The position numbers and the translations under genes were made by a program. Of a stretch of DNA of 64,000 nucleotides, positions 58,534 to 64,000 are shown in pieces. This stretch comes from Morchella semilibera (lineage: Eukaryota > Ascomycota > Pezizomycetes > Pezizales > Morchellaceae): positions 504,218-568,217 of the forward strand of contig WBVU01000021.1 in the NCBI GenBank assembly GCA_009192285.1, in the 5' to 3' direction. Position 1 is the first letter of the stretch, and each line of letters begins with the position of its first letter. Under the pieces are notes generated by a model. It was not told the origin of the DNA and ran no database searches. It was given only the letters and a program-made list of their open reading frames with translations.

Positions 58534-61033
58534 ATGCACCCTCGGGAACTCTCTATTTACGAGTTTCCCTGCAAGACATCCTTTGTTGTCCCCCGAGGTA
58601 GCGCAGAACATCTTTACTGCGGCTACCTTGAATATCGAGGCTTCTTTTACGAAGCGCAAACCCACTGCTTCTTCGAGGAATACGATCCGTGTATCCTCGA
58701 ACCTACCACCCTTCCACCCATCAAGGTATCGCTTTACCAGAACTCCCACGGTTTAGCGCACCAAGTACCTTGGTTCACCCCACAACCTTGGACCCGACGA
58801 ACTCCCAATCTCCGCTTCGAACAACTCCACGATGTCTCAGCAGCAGCAGCTACCATACGAGGAAGACTTGCTGATGTCAGATGCAGTCGCATTACGGGAT
58901 CAGCGTACCTTCGTGGCGCAGACTCAGCAGAGACACATCGGCACAACCAGGGATACGCCAATAACGCATCTTTGGGAGTCAACGAGAGAGGCGAGATTAC
59001 CTGGCCAGAGACGGCTCAGGGACAGGAGGGAGACCTCCCCTTACCGCACGCCAACCCGAGGGTCACATTTGACTCGCAGCCCTCCGAGGTCAGGGAGGAA
59101 GCCGAAGACAGCGACGAGTCATCGGCCCCCCTCAGCACCCACGACCCCTTCCTTACCGCTACGGTTCGCAGGGAGGTGTTGAGGCAGGGAGGGCAGGTCG
59201 TCCAGGGACTCCACCAAGGCGTGAGCGAACTCGCCACGCGTACCCAGAATATCCCTGCCATCGAAGAACTCATCTCCCGTCACGAGCGCCGAATCGAGGA
59301 GAGCAACCGGGCCCATCACGCTCTAATCACCGAGCTGCAGGCCAAGTTCGTCGTGAACGACGAGAATACGGTGCGGATAGCTACCGCCCTCCAAGATATG
59401 AACCTCCGGCTACAGACACAAGCGGGTACGCAGGCCCAGCAGCTCAACGAGGTCGTGAACCCGCCTCGCCAAACACCGCCACAGCCCAACACCAACGCCA
59501 GGAAGAACAGACCCAGGCCCTTGGTTACCTACGTCAACCAGCTCAAGGAAACTCAGCCTGCAGTGGTTATACCCCGCGGAAGTTACTGAGGCCCTTCAAC
59601 GGATCGAGGCAGCTAAGGCCATCGATCAGGAAGAGTTGACAAGGGAAAGGGAGAGGGCCAGAGCAAAATGTTGGTCAGCACTCAGGAAGGTATGAAAACT
59701 CTCCTGGAGGAAATGAAGCGGGCTGCGGGGGTAAAAGGAAAGGGTAGACAGGCGGCAGTGGAAAGTGAGTCGGAGGAAGGAGGACGAGTGCCGCCACCAC
59801 CGCCAATCGAGAATGCGCCACCACCGCCAATCGAGAATGCGCCACCTCCACCAGCGGATCCAATTGTTGAGAGATCCCAACACGGAAGTGCCCATGGAGG
59901 CCAGGGAGGCGGACGCGGAGGCAATGGTGGAGGACGAGGAAGGACTGGAGGTAGCAATCCAGACCCTTCAGACTCCTCTGACTCAGGTGAGGACGAGAGA
60001 AGAAGGAGAGGCAGAGAGAGATCGCCGGAGACGGGCTAACAGTGGGCAGAAATGCTACCTCCCCCGGTCACCAATGTTCCTGCTGCGGGAGAAACCCCAA
60101 AGCAAGCCAAGATCCCCTTCGCCGGAAAAACCAGACCAAGACGTACGGCACTGGATAGATCAGATGGAAATTCTGATCGACCTACAAAAGAAGGTCCGAT
60201 GGGATGATAAGACCAAGATTCTGTGGGCGTCCCTCGAAACTTCAGGGGAAGTGCCGCTAGCTTCTGGCGAAATTACAAGGAAAGGCTCAGTGTAGAACCT
60301 GGGCTCGGTACTTGGGAGGCTTTTAAGAGGAACTGCGCACCCAGTATGGTAATCGTACCAGTCAAGAACAGGCCAAGCAAAAGATGGATAGGCTCCGTCA
60401 AACTGGCCCAATCGACGATTACATCAACGAGATGCAGAACCTCGAATGGGCGCACAGGTAAGGGCGCAATCGTCAATGAGTCTATGATGCGCTTTGCAGG
60501 AATAAACTCTCTCCTTGGAAAGCGAAGAACTCTCGGCGGCGATCGAACCGAACGCGGATCCACCTTTCCGGGTCCTGGTTAGCCTGGGTACGCAAAGGGT
60601 CGGGCGCAAAAGGACGGCTGAGGTAAAAGCCGCGCAGAAGAGATAACTGCGTGGCAAAGAACGGGAGAAAACCCGGGAACCTCAGGCCTCCAAAGCCGGA
60701 CAACGCTCCAGGGGAACAGCCAAGAAGGGCAACAGGCACGAGACGACGCACCGTGAGCCCCAGTCTGGAAGCCTTGGTGCTACCCAGGACGAGAAGGACC
60801 GGTGGCAAAAGGAAAATAAATGCCTCAGATGCGGTCGAGAAGGTCACATCGCTAAGAATTGCTTTGCGACCAGTAAAGTTAGGTTTACGAGTGAGTCGAG
60901 TGGGGGAAAACGCAAACGGGAAGAAACTCCTTCCGGGAGAAAGGAGCCTAGAAAGGGGGGTGAGAAAAAGAGGAAACAAGGATCGCAGGCGGAAGCATTT
61001 AGGTCTAGGATTACGTCACTGGAGGAAGATTAA
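58534..61033 (+). pseudogene. gag: Ty3/gypsy Gag, broken by frameshifts
   Basis: The first frame, 58534-59589 (351 codons), has a charged helical region (IEELISRHERRIEESN) typical of capsid precursors. The reading then shifts (EALQRIEAAKAIDQEE near 59588; the frame at 59668-60039 has PPPPPIENAP repeats and a Gly-rich stretch). The retrotransposon-gag-type core is spread over two frames at about 60140-60480, with WIDQMEILIDLQKKVRWDD followed by GSAASFWRNYKERL. A zinc knuckle CLRCGREGHIAKNC (CX2CX4HX4C, 60821-60862) lies near the end, and the frame stops at TAA 61031-61033. At least four frame changes are needed, so the gene is not functional as it stands. Gag would form the retrotransposon particle and package RNA. 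An alternative start is the ATG at 58832 in another frame (SQQQQ). Confidence 0.75.
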
Positions 61034-61490
61034 AATTTGGTTATCGGGTTTTCATAAGGTTTTATTATCTTTAGAGGTTATTAATTTTTCGATATTTGGT
61101 TACCGGGGCTCACTCGCGCTCTCGCGGAAGGGAATTTGTATGGGGCTACACCGACGGGGAATTTAATTGGTTTCTACGAAAAAAATGCTGCAAACAGTCC
61201 ACATGTGCACGGGAAATCCCTATTGTATCAGAAGGCCAACCGTAAACCGAAAAAGCCCGGGACATGTGGGATATGCTGCGGGAGGAGCGTAATGACGCAC
61301 CCATAGGCCACACCACATGATCTTGTCGCGAGCAATAGTAAGTTAACACATGCCAGTATAGAAAAGGATTACCCCGCACTTGGCTATAAAAGGGCACTAC
61401 CTCCCACCTCTTCGAAGAACATCAACAACCTTTTTATTTTGACCTCGACCATACAACCAACACCTCTCATAACCATCGCATATCTTTATA
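61034..61490 (+). promoter_or_regulatory. Spacer between gag and pol with TATA box
   Basis: 457 bp with no gag or pol similarity. TATAAAAG lies at 61385-61392, followed by a C/T-rich leader up to the ATG of pol at 61491. The arrangement resembles a promoter with a short 5' UTR. It may be chance or part of an insertion. Confidence 0.35.
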
Positions 61491-64000
61491 ATGTCCTCCT
61501 CAACTCAAGAAACTCGCCTAGAGATAGAGATCTCTTGGGCTAACCCAAAGACCAACAAACATTTTACTCACATCGTCAAAGCCCTCCTCGACAGTGGCAC
61601 CGAAGACTGGATTATGTCATGGGACTGTGTCAAGAAGGCCGACATCCCAATCCAGAATCGACCTAAGATCCTCCTCATTAAACAAGCGGATGGCACACGC
61701 ATGCCTCATTCCGGTACTCACACCACCCAACCCCTCACACTCCGGATAGGTAGCCACCTCGACAGGCTAGTCACCTGCGAAATCGGTACCTTTGCCGGAG
61801 AAGACCTCGTTATACCACATCGATGGCTCACTGAGCATCAACCTACGATACATTGGGGGCAGAATCTAGTCACCTTCAATAGTATCCAGTGTCAGATTAA
61901 GGGATGTATGATGACAGACTTGGATATGTACGAAGAGGGTTGGCAAGAGAAAGTGGTCAGACTTCTCAGGCACATGCCAGACCCCGAGCCAGTAATATCC
62001 ATCGAGTCGCACCCTTTCTGGTCACGCGGGTCGGGAAGCGAAACTCTCGCTAGTGCTATCCCGGCAGAGTTCCAAGACTACGCAGACGTGTTCTCCTTTA
62101 GACGGAGCAGGGCCGCCTTTGCCGGGGAACAATGGACATGGGGATCATACGAGTTCCCTCTGATAGAGCGGAAAGCCAGCACTCCGTGGGGTCCGATCTA
62201 CCCGTGTGAGCCCCCCGGCAACCAGGAAAAGCGGCTGAGGGAATACCTGGACGAGATGTTAGCGGCAGGTAAAATTGTCCCGTCTTCGAGCCCAGCAGCG
62301 GCACCAATCCTCTTCGTCCCAAAACCAGATGGGTCATTACGGTTATGTGTCGACTACCGCGGGTTAAACGCCGTTACAGTCAAGAACCGATATCCCTTGC
62401 CGCTCATGAGTGAGTTGGCAGACTCGACGAAGGGCGCTCTCTTCTTCACCAAGATAGATCTCAAGAACGGTTACAACCTAGTAAGGATCGCCGAAGGAGA
62501 AGAGTGGAAGACAGCTTTCCGAACCAAATATGGCCATTTTGAATACAAGGTGATGCCCTTCGGCTTGACGAACGCGCCAGCAACGTTCCAAGCGATGGTC
62601 AACACGATATTTCAAGGATCTGTTAGATCAAGGCCCTGTAGTGGTTGCTTGGATGATATCCTGATATGATTCCAAGTCAAGAGAAAGGAGGCAGTATTGC
62701 TGCTGGTGGGCGCAGGGGTGGCTGGGAGCGGCTTACAGACAACACCATTTTATTGGCTAACCTGGAAAAAGACAGCTTGGTTCCAAACGGAGGTAGAATT
62801 CCTAGGATTCAAGCTATCAGGTACGGGAACCCAGGTCTCACCCGAAAAAGTGAAGGCTATCACCGAATGGCTGGCGCCAACCAAGGTGAAGGAGCTTCAG
62901 TGCTTCTTGGGATTCGCCAACTTCCTCCGACGATTCATCTACGGCTACTCAGAAGTGAGTAGGCCTATGACCGATCTCCTAAAGAAGAACGCCGTCTGGA
63001 AATGGGGTCGGGAGCAGCAGGATGCTTTCACCGAACTCAAGAAAAGATTCACCACCGCTCCAATCCTCCGACACTATGACGAACATCGCCAGGCTGTCCT
63101 TGAAACTGATGCCAGCGACTGGGCTGAAGGCGCGATCCTCTCCCAGGTGTTCGAGGATGGTATGTTGCATCCGGTGGCATACCACTCTCGCAAGTTCAAC
63201 GAGGCAGAGGTCAACTACGAGATCTACGATAAAGAGATGCTCGCGATAGTTTCTGCCCTCCTGACTTGGAGACATTGGCTGGAAGGTACGAACATACCTA
63301 TCCAGATATACTCTGATCACCAAAACCTTCAGTACTTCACAACGACCAAGAAGCTGTCAAGAAGGCAGGCTCGTTGGGCCGAAAAGATAGCACCTTTTCG
63401 CTTCAAGATCCACTACCGACCAGGCGACAAGAACGGCAAGCCCGATGCGTTGACACGGCGTCCGGAGTACGCCCTGGAAGGGGGAGTAATTCGTGAGCAA
63501 CCAGTAAAACAGTTGCTCACAATCGAACAATTCGCAAGAAAGTCAAATACCGAGGTAGCATTCGGTAGCGAAATAGTCAGTAACCCCCATTCGGAACGGA
63601 CATTGTTGAGTCAGTGGGTACACATACCAGGTGTAGGTCTGCCTTCGGCGCTGCAGGACTGGTATGAGCAAGGAAGTCAATGGACACGCAGAGTTGTTCC
63701 GGATGAGCAATCTGATGGCGAGTGTCCGGAAGACTGGTGGACCCGGCAAACGTCGAGCTCAGGAGAGGACACGTTGCACACAAAGTGGGATCCCGATCAG
63801 AATACGGCCACCCACGATGGACGTTGGGTTGTGCCTAGGCATACGGTCAAGCAAGTCATTGAAGATCATCATGACAGACCGGTAGCGGGGCATCTAGGGA
63901 GGGATAAAACCCTTGAGTTGATTGATAGGAATTACTAGTGGCCTAGAATGACCACGGACGTCGCTAAGTACGTTCAAACCTGCGATGTTTGCCAGCGAGC
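61491..64000 (+). pseudogene. pol: Ty3/gypsy Pol: protease, RT, RNase H, start of integrase
   Basis: The ORF 61491-62669 starts with a retropepsin-like ALLDSGTEDW (Asp ~34). RT motifs follow: LRLCVDYRGLN, FFTKIDLKNGYN (Asp ~323) and VMPFGLTNAPATFQ. The active-site box reads CLDDILI where Y-[VIL]-DD is usual, because the frame slips just before it. A TGA (62667-62669) follows, and the thumb is read in another frame to about 62780. The original frame then resumes to 63938: EVEFLGF, RNase H (LETDASDW, YDKEMLAIV, YSDHQNL) and the integrase H2C2 finger (HLGRDKTLELIDRNY). There TAG (63936-63938) interrupts before WPRM...CDVCQR. Copies RNA to DNA and integrates it when intact; here at least two frameshifts and two stops block it. 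The integrase core lies beyond the window. Confidence 0.85.

Larger units (their letters stand above)
57791..64000 (+). mobile_element. Ty3/gypsy LTR retrotransposon, degraded, cut by window end
   Basis: Starts TGTTATAGG inside the loop of the third tandem unit. The order is LTR candidate, gag with coiled-coil, retrotransposon-gag-type region and a CCHC knuckle, then protease, reverse transcriptase, RNase H and the start of integrase. The order RT-RNase H-integrase and the sequence motifs place it in Ty3/gypsy. Several frameshifts in gag and RT and a stop in the integrase zinc region make it non-autonomous. The 3' end and 3' LTR are outside the window. Confidence 0.85.

Overview
This window looks like a transposon-rich, gene-poor stretch of a filamentous fungal genome. 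A Pezizomycete of the truffle type would fit but is not proven. The reasons are short introns of 55-72 bp with GTRAGT/GTAAAT-type donors, a tnp2-family CACTA-like transposase with those introns, a chromovirus-like Ty3/gypsy Gag-Pol, and a fungal-type multi-pass membrane protein. Bacterial hallmarks are absent. Most ORFs of 60-120 codons here are chance frames.

Layout. 1-7.6 kb is a broken tandem array of roughly 0.65-0.8 kb units, four of which carry a tRNA-like sequence. It is invaded by a family of about 0.9-1.3 kb elements with terminal inverted repeats (TIRs) and TA target duplications, including one nested inside a relative. 7.6-17.5 kb has no supportable gene but holds two strong fold-back repeats near 16.2 and 16.9 kb. 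17.57-19.22 kb holds the only host-type gene I can argue for, a roughly seven-segment membrane protein in four frames (introns plus a probable frameshift). 19.2-39.3 kb is essentially empty apart from a MITE-like element at 32.9-33.2 kb and homopolymer tracts. 39.3-40.0 kb holds an acidic, repeat-bearing ORF of unknown status, followed by a lone TIR end of the family seen at 1-7 kb.

41,802-49,986 is the centrepiece: an 8.2 kb CACTA-like DNA transposon. It has matching TIRs, a 4-bp flanking duplication and dense arrays of palindromic subterminal repeats at both ends. It carries two spliced minus-strand genes: a tnp2 transposase (1,238 codons plus stop, interrupted by one in-frame TGA in a conserved motif) and a 901-residue protein with an AT-hook. 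The transposase would act on the ends. The AT-hook protein is a candidate for binding the palindromes, by analogy with plant TNPA, but that is inference.

52.95-57.79 kb is a second tandem array, with units of about 2.33 kb that each begin with a tRNA-like sequence and a stem-loop. The third unit is interrupted inside the stem-loop by a Ty3/gypsy LTR retrotransposon (57,791 to beyond the window end). Its gag and pol are recognisable but carry several frameshifts and stops.
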